From NCBI RefSeq assembly GCF_001428365.1, contig NZ_LMSH01000004.1:148296-212295 (forward strand): 64,000 nt of DNA. Direction: 5' to 3'. Positions 17,772 to 26,031 of this stretch are shown in pieces (position 1 is the first letter of the stretch; every line of letters begins with the position of its first letter). Source of the stretch: Arthrobacter sp. Soil763. GTDB taxonomy: Bacteria > Actinomycetota > Actinomycetes > Actinomycetales > Micrococcaceae. The position numbers and the translations under genes are program-made. The notes below the pieces were generated by a model. The model did not search any database. It was not told the DNA's origin and saw nothing but the letters and a program-made list of their open reading frames with translations.

Positions 17772-20495
17772 GTGGAAAGCCTGACAGATGCCGCCATCCT
17801 GATCGGCCGTTCCGGGGTGGTCAAGGATGTGGTCCGCTGCCTGCGGGATGAGGGCAGGCCCGGGGCCCTCATCCTGGGCGGGGCCGGGTCGGGAAAAACA
17901 GTCGTGGTCAAGGCCGTGCTGGCCGAACTCCACGGGCAGGGCTCCATCATCCGGCTCACCGCAACCCAGGCTCTCGCCTCGGTCCAGTTCGGGGCGCTGG
18001 CCCCGTACCTGGCCGGGCTGCCGGACCACGACCTCGATTCCTCCAGCGCCGTCCTGGCGGCGGTGACAGCGGCCCTCAGGTCCGAGCCGGTGCTGGCGCT
18101 CTTCGTCATCGACGACGCCCAGTACCTGGACCGGGGGACCACCCGGCTGCTCGCCCAGGCGGTCGCCACCGGGGCGGCGCGGCTGCTCGCCGCCTGCCGC
18201 CCGGGTACGCAGGTCCCCGAGGAGTTCCTCGCCCTCTGGAGCGACGGCGTGGTCGCGAAGTTCGATCTCGCGCCGCTGAGCCGGGCCGAAGTGCACCAGC
18301 TGTGCGAACAGGTGCTGCACGCGGACGTGTCCCCGTGGGTGAGCGAACTGTTCGCCAGCGCAACCGAAGGCAACCCCTACATGCTGATGTCCCTGATCGA
18401 GCATTCCCGTGCCACCGGGGCCTTGGCCAAGCGCCGGGGAACCTGGTTCCTGCTGGCGCCCCCCGACCTCGGGGACGTGCCGGCAGCCGACCTGCTGGAC
18501 CACCACCTGCGCTCGATGTCCGATGAGGAGAAGACCGCCGCCGCAATCGTCGCCCTCGCCGGCCCGCTGTCCCTGGGCCAGATCCTGCGTTTCAGCAGCC
18601 CGCGCTCGGTCGACGCCCTGGAAGGGGCGGGCATCATCACCGTCTCGCGGGAACCGGACCGCATCGTCCGTCCAGCCAGCCCGCTGATCGGGGAAATCAT
18701 CCGGCGGCGGGTGCCCGCGGGCCGCAGCGCCGGCCTGCGTGCCAGCATGCTGGCCCTTCCCTGGGCGGGCAAGGTCCTGCCCGACGCCGTCCTGAACCAG
18801 CTGCGCTGGGCGCTCGACTCCGGTGCCGAACCGCCGGCCGGGGACCTGCTGGAGGGAGCCATCGCGGCCAACGCCGGCCTGGACACGGACACGGCCCGCC
18901 GGGCCGCCGAGGCCATAGGCCCCGGCCCGCTCCGCTCTGAAGCACGGCTCCAGCTGGCCTACTCCGACTACATCCTCGGCCGGCGCGCGGACGCCGCGGA
19001 CCTACTGCGGGCGGCCCAGCCGTTGCGGTACGGGCGGGCGTCCTATCTGGCCGCGCTCCTGGCCGGCCGGCTCAAGGACCTGACGGCCGGGCTCGACGTG
19101 CCGCTGGCCCCGACGGAGACCGACGCGCAACCGCCCGGACAGGGACCGGACGAACCCGGCGGCCCGGACGCTCCCGGCGGCGCGGACGCGGCCGGCCCGG
19201 GCGCGGCCAATCCGGGCGCGGCGGGGCGGTCCGCCTGGATGTCGCCGGGGGTGGGCCTCGCCTCCGCCCTGGCCCTGGAGGACTGGGACGGCCGGACCGC
19301 GGAGCTCGCGGAGCGGCTCCAGACCCTGCTCGCCGCGGCGGACAACAACCCCGACATCCGCATCCCGGCCGCCTCCCGCCTGGCCGAGGCGTGGATGGCC
19401 GAGGGCAGGGTGCTGGCGGCCCTCGGCCTGGGCCGCGAGGCCTGGCATGCAGCCCGGGCCGACGGGCTGGCCCTCCCGCTCAGCTACGAGGACGTGCTGG
19501 CGCGGCACTGCCTGGCCCTGGCCCGGGCGGGGGAATGGGAGGAACTCGCCACCGTCCTGGATGATTACGCCTCGGGAATGCCGGCGCGGCTGCTGTACAG
19601 CGGCGGGCTGCTGCACCTGATGCGCGGGTACTCCCGGCTGCGGCAGGGCCGGGTCCCGGAAAGCCTGGCCGAGCTGTTGCTCGCCGTGGAGGAGCTGCTG
19701 ATCGCCGACCCCTGGCAGGTCCTGGCTTTCGGACGCGCGCTGGCCGCGTATGCCGCTGCCGCCGCAGGCCAGTTCGACGAAGCCGTCGAGCAGGCCCGGG
19801 CCTTCCGGAGCTCCGACTACCGGGCACCGGAGACGCTGAGGCTGCTCGCCGAGGCGTACTGCGCCGCCGCCGAGCAGGGCGCAGGCGGGGACGCCGGGGC
19901 CGCGCGGCGGGAACTGGTGCGGCTCGCGGACGAAGCGCAGCGGCAGGGACTCCGCACCGTGGAGACGGATATCAGGCGGCTTGCCGTCCGCGCCGGCGAC
20001 ACCGGGGCGGCCGAGCATCTGGCGGCCAGCAGCGCCGCCCTGGAGGGGCAGGAGGCGCGCCTGCTGCACACTTACGCGCTGAGTGTCGCCGCAGGAGATT
20101 CTCCCGGCCTCATGGCCCTCAGCGACCAGGCCATGAACGCCGGGCACCTGCTGCTGGCCCTCGAAGCCGCCCAGCAGGCCGCGCGGCTCTTGAAGGACGA
20201 CCCCGAGAAGTGGAAACTGACGGCGGTCCAACGCAAGGTGCACCACCGGATGGTCGCCGCCGGCATGTCCGGCCAGCTGGACATCGTGCACGGCGAAAAC
20301 CACGCAGAGCTCACCGCCCGCGAGTCCGAGATCCTTGACCTGGTGGCGGGCGGCGCCACCAATGCGGAAATCGCCGCCAGGCTGACCCTCTCCCAACGCA
20401 CCGTCGAGGGACACCTTTACCGGATTTTCGGGAAGCTCGGCGTGAGCCGGCGCGGGGAACTCCTGAATATCCGGAACAAACAGCAGCCGCCGTAG
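17772..20495 (+). CDS. LAL-type LuxR family transcriptional regulator 4
   Basis: 907 residues. Walker A is GGAGSGKT at 36-43, then VQFGALAPYLAGL and Walker B LALFVIDDAQYLD with a canonical D-D. The helical middle contains a Pro/Gly/Ala-rich linker near residues 445-490 (PPGQGPDEPGGPDAPGG), and the LuxR helix-turn-helix ends the protein (NAEIAARLTLSQRTVEGHLYRIFGKL). The GTG at 17772 follows GAGGAG by four bases; a GTG 12 bases upstream would put the Shine-Dalgarno inside the gene. It differs most from the other three in the recognition helix (SQRT instead of SVRT), so it may read a different site. Confidence 0.87.
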   Translation: MESLTDAAILIGRSGVVKDVVRCLRDEGRPGALILGGAGSGKTVVVKAVLAELHGQGSIIRLTATQALASVQFGALAPYLAGLPDHDLDSSSAVLAAVTAALRSEPVLALFVIDDAQYLDRGTTRLLAQAVATGAARLLAACRPGTQVPEEFLALWSDGVVAKFDLAPLSRAEVHQLCEQVLHADVSPWVSELFASATEGNPYMLMSLIEHSRATGALAKRRGTWFLLAPPDLGDVPAADLLDHHLRSMSDEEKTAAAIVALAGPLSLGQILRFSSPRSVDALEGAGIITVSREPDRIVRPASPLIGEIIRRRVPAGRSAGLRASMLALPWAGKVLPDAVLNQLRWALDSGAEPPAGDLLEGAIAANAGLDTDTARRAAEAIGPGPLRSEARLQLAYSDYILGRRADAADLLRAAQPLRYGRASYLAALLAGRLKDLTAGLDVPLAPTETDAQPPGQGPDEPGGPDAPGGADAAGPGAANPGAAGRSAWMSPGVGLASALALEDWDGRTAELAERLQTLLAAADNNPDIRIPAASRLAEAWMAEGRVLAALGLGREAWHAARADGLALPLSYEDVLARHCLALARAGEWEELATVLDDYASGMPARLLYSGGLLHLMRGYSRLRQGRVPESLAELLLAVEELLIADPWQVLAFGRALAAYAAAAAGQFDEAVEQARAFRSSDYRAPETLRLLAEAYCAAAEQGAGGDAGAARRELVRLADEAQRQGLRTVETDIRRLAVRAGDTGAAEHLAASSAALEGQEARLLHTYALSVAAGDSPGLMALSDQAMNAGHLLLALEAAQQAARLLKDDPEKWKLTAVQRKVHHRMVAAGMSGQLDIVHGENHAELTARESEILDLVAGGATNAEIAARLTLSQRTVEGHLYRIFGKLGVSRRGELLNIRNKQQPP

Positions 20496-20571
20496 CGTCC
20501 GGGACGCGAATGCCGCGGGCCACGCCGCCCTTACGCTCCCCGCACCAGGGGAAAAGCGAGTGGCGCGAGTA

Positions 20572-20582
20572 CGGGCAAGTAG
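20572..20582 (-). promoter_or_regulatory. CTACTTG-type motif, minus strand
   Basis: CTACTTGCCCG on the minus strand, matching the plus-strand motifs at 9121 and 14821 at all fixed positions. It lies about 80 bases after the stop of LAL regulator 4. Confidence 0.35.
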
Positions 20583-20619
20583 TCGACCCTTGGGGATCCG
20601 CGACGAAGTCGGGTAAACC

Positions 20620-20630
20620 CTACTCGTGTG
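20620..20630 (+). promoter_or_regulatory. CTACTCG motif
   Basis: CTACTCGTGTG, preceded by ACC as in the weaker site at 9146. A possible seventh member of the motif set around the LAL cluster. Confidence 0.3.
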
Positions 20631-20990
20631 CGGATTGGGCCATCACGATTGACTTAAGCCAGTCCCCGGAACGGGAGAGCCTTACCGGGGACGACCACTG
20701 TGGGGATGAGTACAGGGGGACCGGACCGGGGGACGGACCACCCGCGCATTCGCAGGGCGAAGATCTAAAAAGTATCAAAGTCGCGTTCTAAAATAGTGAT
20801 GAGCGGGCGGACTTGACCGCCCCTTCCCGAACTCCTTCATTGGAGCCGTACGGTGCCCCTGGCAGCCGTACCCCAAAGTCGGAGCCGGTGGCGTCAGAGC
20901 CTTCTGAGACCGAGGCTCTCCCCCCAGCCGCCGCCGGCTCCCTTAACCCGGTCCCACCCGCAGGGGACCTGCAGGAACTCCGCGGAACCG

Positions 20991-21025
20991 ACGCCCCGCC
21001 CGGGCCCCAAATCCGGGCGGGGCGT
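20991..21025 (+). terminator. GC-rich hairpin upstream of sufS
   Basis: A perfect 13-bp stem (ACGCCCCGCCCGG and complement) with a nine-base loop. It may terminate transcripts coming from the LAL cluster side. A GATAAT hexamer at 21057-21062, just after it, is a possible -10 element for sufS. Confidence 0.6.
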
Positions 21026-21152
21026 TCGGCTGTCCGCCGCCGCCGGACCGCCGTGGGATAATTAGGATCAATCTGCGTGACGTATTTCCCCGCGCCGGCG
21101 CCACGGCCGGTCCGGGGCGTCCGCGTGAGGACCGATCCAGGAGTATCTGCCC

Positions 21153-22460
21153 ATGGTTGCCACCCCAGCCCACCTCCTCCGCTCCGCCACGGCGCTGGGC
21201 AACGAGGAAGTCATGCGGATCCGCAACGATTTCCCCATCCTGCAGCGGACCGTCAACGGCCGGCCGCTGGTCTACCTGGACTCGGGAGCGACGTCGCAGA
21301 ACCCGCTGAGTGTGCTGGAGGCGGAGCAGGAATTCTACGAGCAGCGGAACTCCGCGGTGCACCGCGGCGCGCACCACCTGGCGGTGGAAGCCACCGACGC
21401 GTTTGAGGACGCCCGGGAGACGGTCGCCGCCTTCATCGGCGCGGACCCGGATGAGCTGATCTGGACCTCCAACGCCACTGAGGGCCTGAACCTGCTCAGC
21501 TATTCCTTCCTGAACGCCTCGTTGCCCGGCTGCCCGGCGGAGTCCCGGCGCTTCGCGCTGGCCGAGGGCGACGAGGTCGTCGTCACGGAAATGGAGCACC
21601 ACGCCAACCTGATTCCCTGGCAGCAACTGGCTGCGCGCACCGGCGCCGCGCTGAAGTACATCCCGGTCGATGACGCCGGCAACCTGGACCTCGACGCCGC
21701 CGCCGGCCTGATCGGCAGCCGCACCCGGGTCCTGGCGTTCACCCACGCCTCGAACGTCCTCGGCACCATCAACCCCGTATCAGAGCTGGTCGCGCTCGCC
21801 CGGGCTGCCGGCGCCCTGGTCGTGCTGGACGCCTGCCAGTCCGCCCCGCACCTGGCCCTGGATGTGAAAGCCCTGGACGTCGACTTCGCCGTCTTCTCCG
21901 GACACAAGATGCTCGGCCCCACCGGGATCGGCGGCCTCTACGGGCGGGCGGAACTGCTCAACGCCATGCCGCCGTTCCTGACCGGCGGGTCGATGATCAC
22001 CACTGTCACCATGGACCGGGCCGCGTTCCTGCCCAGCCCGCAGCGCTTCGAGGCCGGCACCCAGAAGATCTCGCAGGCAGTGGCGCTCGCCGCCGCTGCG
22101 AACTACCTGGGTGAGACGGGCCTGGACCGGATCCACGCCTGGGAAACGACGCTGGGCCAGCGGCTCGTGGAGGGCCTCGAGGCCATCCCCGGAATCCGGG
22201 TGCTGGGTCCGGCCGCCGGGCGGGAACGGATCGGACTGGCCGCGTTCGACGTCGCCGGCGTCCACGCCCACGACGTCGGCCAGTTCCTCGACAGCCGGGG
22301 CATCGCCGTCCGGGTGGGCCACCACTGCGCTCAGCCGCTGCACCGCCGCCTCGGCCTGACGGCCAGCACCCGGGCCAGCACCTACCTGTACAACACCACT
22401 GACGACGTCGACGCCTTCCTCGAGGCGGTCGCCGGCGTCCGCGGATACTTCCAAGCCTAA
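21153..22460 (+). CDS. sufS: SufS-type cysteine desulfurase
   Basis: A PLP enzyme that removes sulfur from cysteine and passes it to an acceptor for Fe-S cluster assembly. In this 435-residue protein the Schiff-base lysine is K252 in FSGHKMLGPTG and the catalytic cysteine is C392 in VGHHCAQPLHR. The class V aminotransferase fold is clear from NATEGLN, EMEHHANLIPW and THASNVLGTINP. The ATG follows AGGAG at about 11 bases. The gene directly downstream encodes SufU, its usual zinc-dependent sulfur acceptor, so the pair is probably one operon. No sufBCD genes are in the window. Confidence 0.93.
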   Translation: MVATPAHLLRSATALGNEEVMRIRNDFPILQRTVNGRPLVYLDSGATSQNPLSVLEAEQEFYEQRNSAVHRGAHHLAVEATDAFEDARETVAAFIGADPDELIWTSNATEGLNLLSYSFLNASLPGCPAESRRFALAEGDEVVVTEMEHHANLIPWQQLAARTGAALKYIPVDDAGNLDLDAAAGLIGSRTRVLAFTHASNVLGTINPVSELVALARAAGALVVLDACQSAPHLALDVKALDVDFAVFSGHKMLGPTGIGGLYGRAELLNAMPPFLTGGSMITTVTMDRAAFLPSPQRFEAGTQKISQAVALAAAANYLGETGLDRIHAWETTLGQRLVEGLEAIPGIRVLGPAAGRERIGLAAFDVAGVHAHDVGQFLDSRGIAVRVGHHCAQPLHRRLGLTASTRASTYLYNTTDDVDAFLEAVAGVRGYFQA

Positions 22461-22472
22461 GGACACCCCAGC

Positions 22473-22949
22473 ATGAGCCTTGACCAGTTGTACCAGCAGA
22501 TCATCCTGGAGCACTCCAAGCTGCGCCACGGCAGCGGCCTGGCCGGGGCGGACCTGCCGGCGGGGGCCGCCAGCGGCCAGTCGCACCAGCTCAATCCGGT
22601 CTGCGGCGACGAAATCACCGTCCGGGTGACGGTGGCGGAGGGGAAGGTCAGCGGGCTGCGCTGGGACGGCGAAGGCTGCTCCATCTCGATGGCGTCGGCC
22701 TCCGTGCTGACCGACCTGGCCGACGGCCTCGAAGCGGCCGAACTGCAGCGCGTGATCGACAGTTTCCGTGAGGTGCTGCGCTCCCGCGGCAAGGTGCCGG
22801 CCGATCCGGAGATCCTGGGCGACGCGGCGGCTTTTGAAGGCGTGGCGCGCTACGCCGCCCGGGTCAAGTGCGCCATGCTCTCCTGGGTCGCCGCGGAGGA
22901 CGCCCTGGCCCAGGCGCTGGCTGGCCAGGACCACCCCGCCGGACCCTGA
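22473..22949 (+). CDS. sufU: SufU family Fe-S cluster assembly sulfurtransferase
   Basis: SufU accepts persulfide sulfur from SufS at a zinc-bound cysteine. The 158-residue protein keeps the three conserved cysteines: C44 in LNPVCGDEI, C69 in DGEGCSISMASAS and C133 in RVKCAMLSW, plus the zinc-ligand aspartate after C44. The insertion between the second and third cysteines is SufU-like rather than IscU-like. It starts 12 bases after the sufS stop. Confidence 0.93.
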   Translation: MSLDQLYQQIILEHSKLRHGSGLAGADLPAGAASGQSHQLNPVCGDEITVRVTVAEGKVSGLRWDGEGCSISMASASVLTDLADGLEAAELQRVIDSFREVLRSRGKVPADPEILGDAAAFEGVARYAARVKCAMLSWVAAEDALAQALAGQDHPAGP

Positions 22950-23018
22950 GCCGCCGGGTCGGACACGCACCCGGCCCGCGGGCGGTCCGCCGGCACCCCG
23001 CCGCGCGGGCACCGGGCG

Positions 23019-23438
23019 TCAGGGACGCCGTCGCCGGCCCAGCAAGGCGGCGAGCAGTGTCCCCAGCACGGCGCCGAGGGTGTTGGCCAGCACGTCGGCG
23101 GCGGTGGGGTAGCGGGCCGGCAGGAAGAGGAACTGCGCGGCTTCGATCGCGCAGGAGGTCAACAGTCCTGCGGCTGTTCCCAGCCACCAGAAGCCGGGGC
23201 CCGCGAGCCGGGACACCAGCAGGCCGAGCGGGATGAAGAGCAAGACATTGGCGGCCGACTCGACGGCGCCGTAATCCACCCAGCCCGGCGCGCCGTTGCG
23301 GTGCAGCCAGCGCAGCGCGGAATGCAGCAGCCCGGCCATAGGCCGGTCCACGGGCTGCGGCCAGAACGCTACTGCAGCGAGCAGGCCGAGGTAGGCCAGA
23401 AGGGCCCAGAGGGCCGCACGGTGGGGCCGCACTGGCAT
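23019..23438 (-). CDS. VanZ family membrane protein
   Basis: A 139-residue membrane protein with about four hydrophobic segments and the VanZ-type core ESAANVLLFIPLGLLVSRL, followed by SCAIEAAQFLFLPARYPTAADVLANTLGAVLG. VanZ proteins are associated with low-level teicoplanin resistance in enterococci, but the biochemical role of the family is not settled and resistance should not be assumed. It is the last of four minus-strand genes and is convergent with sufU. Confidence 0.85.
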   Translation of the reverse strand: MPVRPHRAALWALLAYLGLLAAVAFWPQPVDRPMAGLLHSALRWLHRNGAPGWVDYGAVESAANVLLFIPLGLLVSRLAGPGFWWLGTAAGLLTSCAIEAAQFLFLPARYPTAADVLANTLGAVLGTLLAALLGRRRRP

Positions 23439-23516
23439 CTTCCCTTCGACAGCGGACCGGCAATGGCCCGAGTCTAGCCCCGGCGGCCCGCCCTGTCCCG
23501 CGGCCCCGGGCGGCGC

Positions 23517-23738
23517 CTAGCCGAGCAGGCCCGCGACCCCGATCGCCGCCGTCGCCGCGCCGAGCAGCATCGAGACGCTGACCAGCACGACGTGGACGGT
23601 CAGGAACCGGGTGGCCTTCCCGGCGGCGTCCCGGGCCCGCGGGTCCTTCATGACCCGGCGCAGGAACTGCGGCCAGACGGCCAGGGACCAGACCCCGGCA
23701 ATGACCAGGACGACGGCGAGGGCCGCGGGCAGCTCCAT
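23517..23738 (-). CDS. SCO4848-like small membrane protein
   Basis: 73 residues with two hydrophobic helices (ALAVVLVIAGVWSLAVW and VVLVSVSMLLGAATAAIGVAGLL) joined by a short charged loop. The pattern GVWS...WPQFLRRVMKDPRA resembles the actinobacterial SCO4848 membrane family; the function is unknown. It starts three bases after the stop of the DUF2505 gene, so they are likely co-transcribed. Confidence 0.75.
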   Translation of the reverse strand: MELPAALAVVLVIAGVWSLAVWPQFLRRVMKDPRARDAAGKATRFLTVHVVLVSVSMLLGAATAAIGVAGLLG

Positions 23739-23741
23739 CGC

Positions 23742-24239
23742 CTAGTGGCTTTCGAGCCAGGCCTGGGCCTGGGTGGACTGGATGTTCAGGGCCTTGCCGA
23801 CCATCGGCTCCGCGGCGTCGGCGATCTTCCCGCCCAGCAGCGGCACCGACGAGGTCACCGTGCCCTCAAGCTCGATCCGGGTGCTGCCGCCGTCGGCGAC
23901 CAGGCGCTGCACGGCGTTGACGTCCAGCGGGGCGCCGGCGACCTTGAGCGAGATGCTGCTTTCCCGGGAGCCGTCGGCGGCCGGGGCGCCCCAGCTCTCG
24001 AGCTGGGTGACCTTCAGGCTCTCGCCGACGAACTTGCGGGCCAGGTCGGGCATCCGGGTGGTGGGGATGGTGCGGACGGTCGTGGTGTTGAACGCGCCGG
24101 CAAGGTCGCCGTCGACGGCGAACGATTCCAGGGTCCCGCCGACAAGTTCGCTGGTGTGCCGCAGGAAGTCCTCGTTGACGAAAACAGCCGTAACGCTCTC
24201 AACGCTGTGGGGCAGGGTGGTGGATGCACTCAGGGCCAT
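23742..24239 (-). CDS. DUF2505 domain-containing protein
   Basis: 165 residues matching the actinobacterial DUF2505 family (SRPBCC/START-like fold): SVESVTAVFVNEDFLRHTSELVGG, a beta-rich middle, and LLGGKIADAAEPMVGKALNIQ at the end. The family is proposed to bind a hydrophobic ligand; no function is assigned. The ATG at 24239 has GGAGGAC upstream on the minus strand, which rules out the longer open frame through the neighbour gene. It lies between an SDR/DUF2867 gene and the SCO4848-like gene. Confidence 0.85.
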   Translation of the reverse strand: MALSASTTLPHSVESVTAVFVNEDFLRHTSELVGGTLESFAVDGDLAGAFNTTTVRTIPTTRMPDLARKFVGESLKVTQLESWGAPAADGSRESSISLKVAGAPLDVNAVQRLVADGGSTRIELEGTVTSSVPLLGGKIADAAEPMVGKALNIQSTQAQAWLESH

Positions 24240-24286
24240 GGGGGTCCTCCAAAAGGGTGAACTGGTCGTTTCGGGCTCCCAATATC

Positions 24287-25813
24287 CTACGCGGTGGGCC
24301 CGGCCGGTTCCGATTCGGCCTCTGGTCCCGTCTCTCGCTCGGTCTCTGCGAGGCGCTGCGCCGCAGCCGCGATATTCCTCGACATGGCAGGGAAAATGAG
24401 GCTGTGGAACGGCAGGACCGCGAGCCAGTACAGCTTGCCGCTGAGCCCCTTGGGAAAGAAGATCGCCCGCTGCCGGTAGCGGCTGCCGGCGCCGTCGGGC
24501 TCCACCGACAGTTCCAGCCAAGCCCGGCCCGGCGCGCGCATCTCGGCCCGCAGCCGGAGCAGCCGGCCGCGGTCGATCCGTTCGACCCGCCACCAGTCCA
24601 CCACCTCGCCCTCGGCCAGCAGGTGCGGGTGCCGGCGGCCGCGGGCCAGCCCTGCCCCGCCGGTCAGCTTGTCCAGCCAGCCGCGCACGCTCCAGGCCAG
24701 CGGCAGCGAGTACCAGCCGTTGCGCCCGCCGATCCCTTCGATGATGGTCCAGACGTGCCGGGGGTCCACCGGACTGGAATAGGAGCGCTCATCGACGTAG
24801 ACGCGGTGTCCGGCCCACTCGGGGTCGCTGGGCAGCGGGTCGGCGTCGGCCCCGGCGTTGGCCCAGGTGGTCTCCACCTGCCCGTCACGTTCCTTGCCGA
24901 GGGCCAGGGCCACGGCCCGCCGGTACGGGGTGAGGCCGCCCTCGGGCAGCGGGATGTAGGCGTCGATGTCGTGTTCCCGGGAGACGGCGTCGTGCTGCAG
25001 CGACTCCACCAGGGGCAGTGACATGGACAGCGGGATCGGTGTGGTCAGCGCGACCCACATGCCGGCGAGCTTGGGCGCGGGGACGGGAAGGGCCAGCACC
25101 ACCCGGTGCGGCAGTCCGGCCTCGGCGGCGTACTCCTGCATCATCCCGGCGTAGCTGAGCACCTGCCGGGAGCCGATGTCGAAGGTGCGGTTGATCCGGC
25201 CCTCCAACGACGCCGCGCCGACCAGGTAGTGCAGCACGTCCCGCACCGCGATGGCCTCGATCTTGTTCCTCACCCAGCTGGGGGCCGGCATCACCGGCAG
25301 GGTCTCGGACAGGTGCCGGATCATCTCGAAGGACGCGGAGCCGGAGCCGATCACCACGCCGGCCTGGAACACGATCGCGTCCACCGGCCCGTCGAGGAAA
25401 ACCTTGCCCACGGCCTCGCGGGAGCGCATGTGCGTGGACAGCTCGGCCCCCGAGGGGTGCAGCCCGCCCAGGTAGACGATCCGGCCGACTCCGGCGGCCG
25501 CCGCGGCGCGGGCCGCCGTCTCGGCCATGGCCTTTTCCTTGGCCTCGAAGCCTGCCCCGCCGGCCATGGAATGCACCAGGTAGTAGAAGACGTCTACCCC
25601 TTCCAGGGCCGCCTGCAGCGCCGCGCCGTCGTCAAGGCTGCTCTGGACGACCTCGACCTGCTCCAGCCACGGGACGCCCGCGATCTTCGCCGGGGTCCGG
25701 ACCAGGACCTTGACCCGGTGGCCGGCCTCGAGCAGCCGGGGGACGAGGCGGCCGCCGATGTAGCCGGTGGCGCCGGTGACGAGGACGGTCTTCGGGACGG
25801 GGGTGCCGTTCAT
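24287..25813 (-). CDS. SDR family oxidoreductase with C-terminal DUF2867 domain
   Basis: 508 residues. The N-terminal half is an atypical short-chain dehydrogenase (NAD(P)-binding TVLVTGATGYIGGRLVPRLLEAGHRVKVLVR, then VFYYLVHSM and RIVYLGGLHP). The C-terminal part from about residue 315 is a DUF2867/SRPBCC-like domain (DERSYSSPVDPRHVWTII, WYSLPLAWSVRGWLDKL). The substrate is unknown. The ATG at 25813 has AAGGAG five bases upstream. Together with DUF2505 and SCO4848-like proteins it forms a minus-strand set, with two possible lipid- or hydrophobe-binding folds side by side. It is divergent from mfd. Confidence 0.85.
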   Translation of the reverse strand: MNGTPVPKTVLVTGATGYIGGRLVPRLLEAGHRVKVLVRTPAKIAGVPWLEQVEVVQSSLDDGAALQAALEGVDVFYYLVHSMAGGAGFEAKEKAMAETAARAAAAAGVGRIVYLGGLHPSGAELSTHMRSREAVGKVFLDGPVDAIVFQAGVVIGSGSASFEMIRHLSETLPVMPAPSWVRNKIEAIAVRDVLHYLVGAASLEGRINRTFDIGSRQVLSYAGMMQEYAAEAGLPHRVVLALPVPAPKLAGMWVALTTPIPLSMSLPLVESLQHDAVSREHDIDAYIPLPEGGLTPYRRAVALALGKERDGQVETTWANAGADADPLPSDPEWAGHRVYVDERSYSSPVDPRHVWTIIEGIGGRNGWYSLPLAWSVRGWLDKLTGGAGLARGRRHPHLLAEGEVVDWWRVERIDRGRLLRLRAEMRAPGRAWLELSVEPDGAGSRYRQRAIFFPKGLSGKLYWLAVLPFHSLIFPAMSRNIAAAAQRLAETERETGPEAESEPAGPTA

Positions 25814-26031
25814 GGTGGCTCCTTGCTGTGGGCGGACATAAGCCATTCGGAGCGCCGGGCCTGCCGGACTGGGCGGCGGGACTGCGGGACGGGCCGGCGC
25901 CCGTTCCTGCCAGCTTAGCCCCGGGTCCCGGCCCGGCGCCGGGGCGCGGTAGGCTGGAAGTACCCCGGGATTCTTGTGAATTTCGGGTATTCGTGTTGCC
26001 TGCCTCCCCGCGATTACCAGGAGTTTCAGCC

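Larger units (their letters stand above)
20496..21152 (+). other. 657-base non-coding stretch between LAL regulator 4 and sufS
   Basis: Short open frames here lack family features and I treat them as chance. Visible elements are two CTACTYG-type motifs near the 5' end and a GTCCCCGG/CCGGGGAC hairpin with a 15-base loop (20662-20692). There is also the most AT-rich segment of the area (20762-20800, including a TAAAAT hexamer at 20789-20794) and a strong GC hairpin (20991-21025). The layout would fit a regulated promoter, a non-coding RNA or a long structured leader; I recognise no known riboswitch class. Confidence 0.5.

Noticed and set aside
20640..20760. A c-di-AMP (ydaO-type) riboswitch in the gap before sufS
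   Set aside because: GGGGGAC-like words occur, but I could not lay out the conserved core, and sufS is not a typical target.
20510..20791. A 93-codon open frame after LAL regulator 4
   Set aside because: No ribosome-binding site, no recognisable motif and overlap with hairpins and recurrent motifs; more likely chance in a non-coding region.
20813..21061. An 82-codon open frame upstream of sufS
   Set aside because: Pro/Ala/Arg-rich composition, a strong hairpin within it and no family match.
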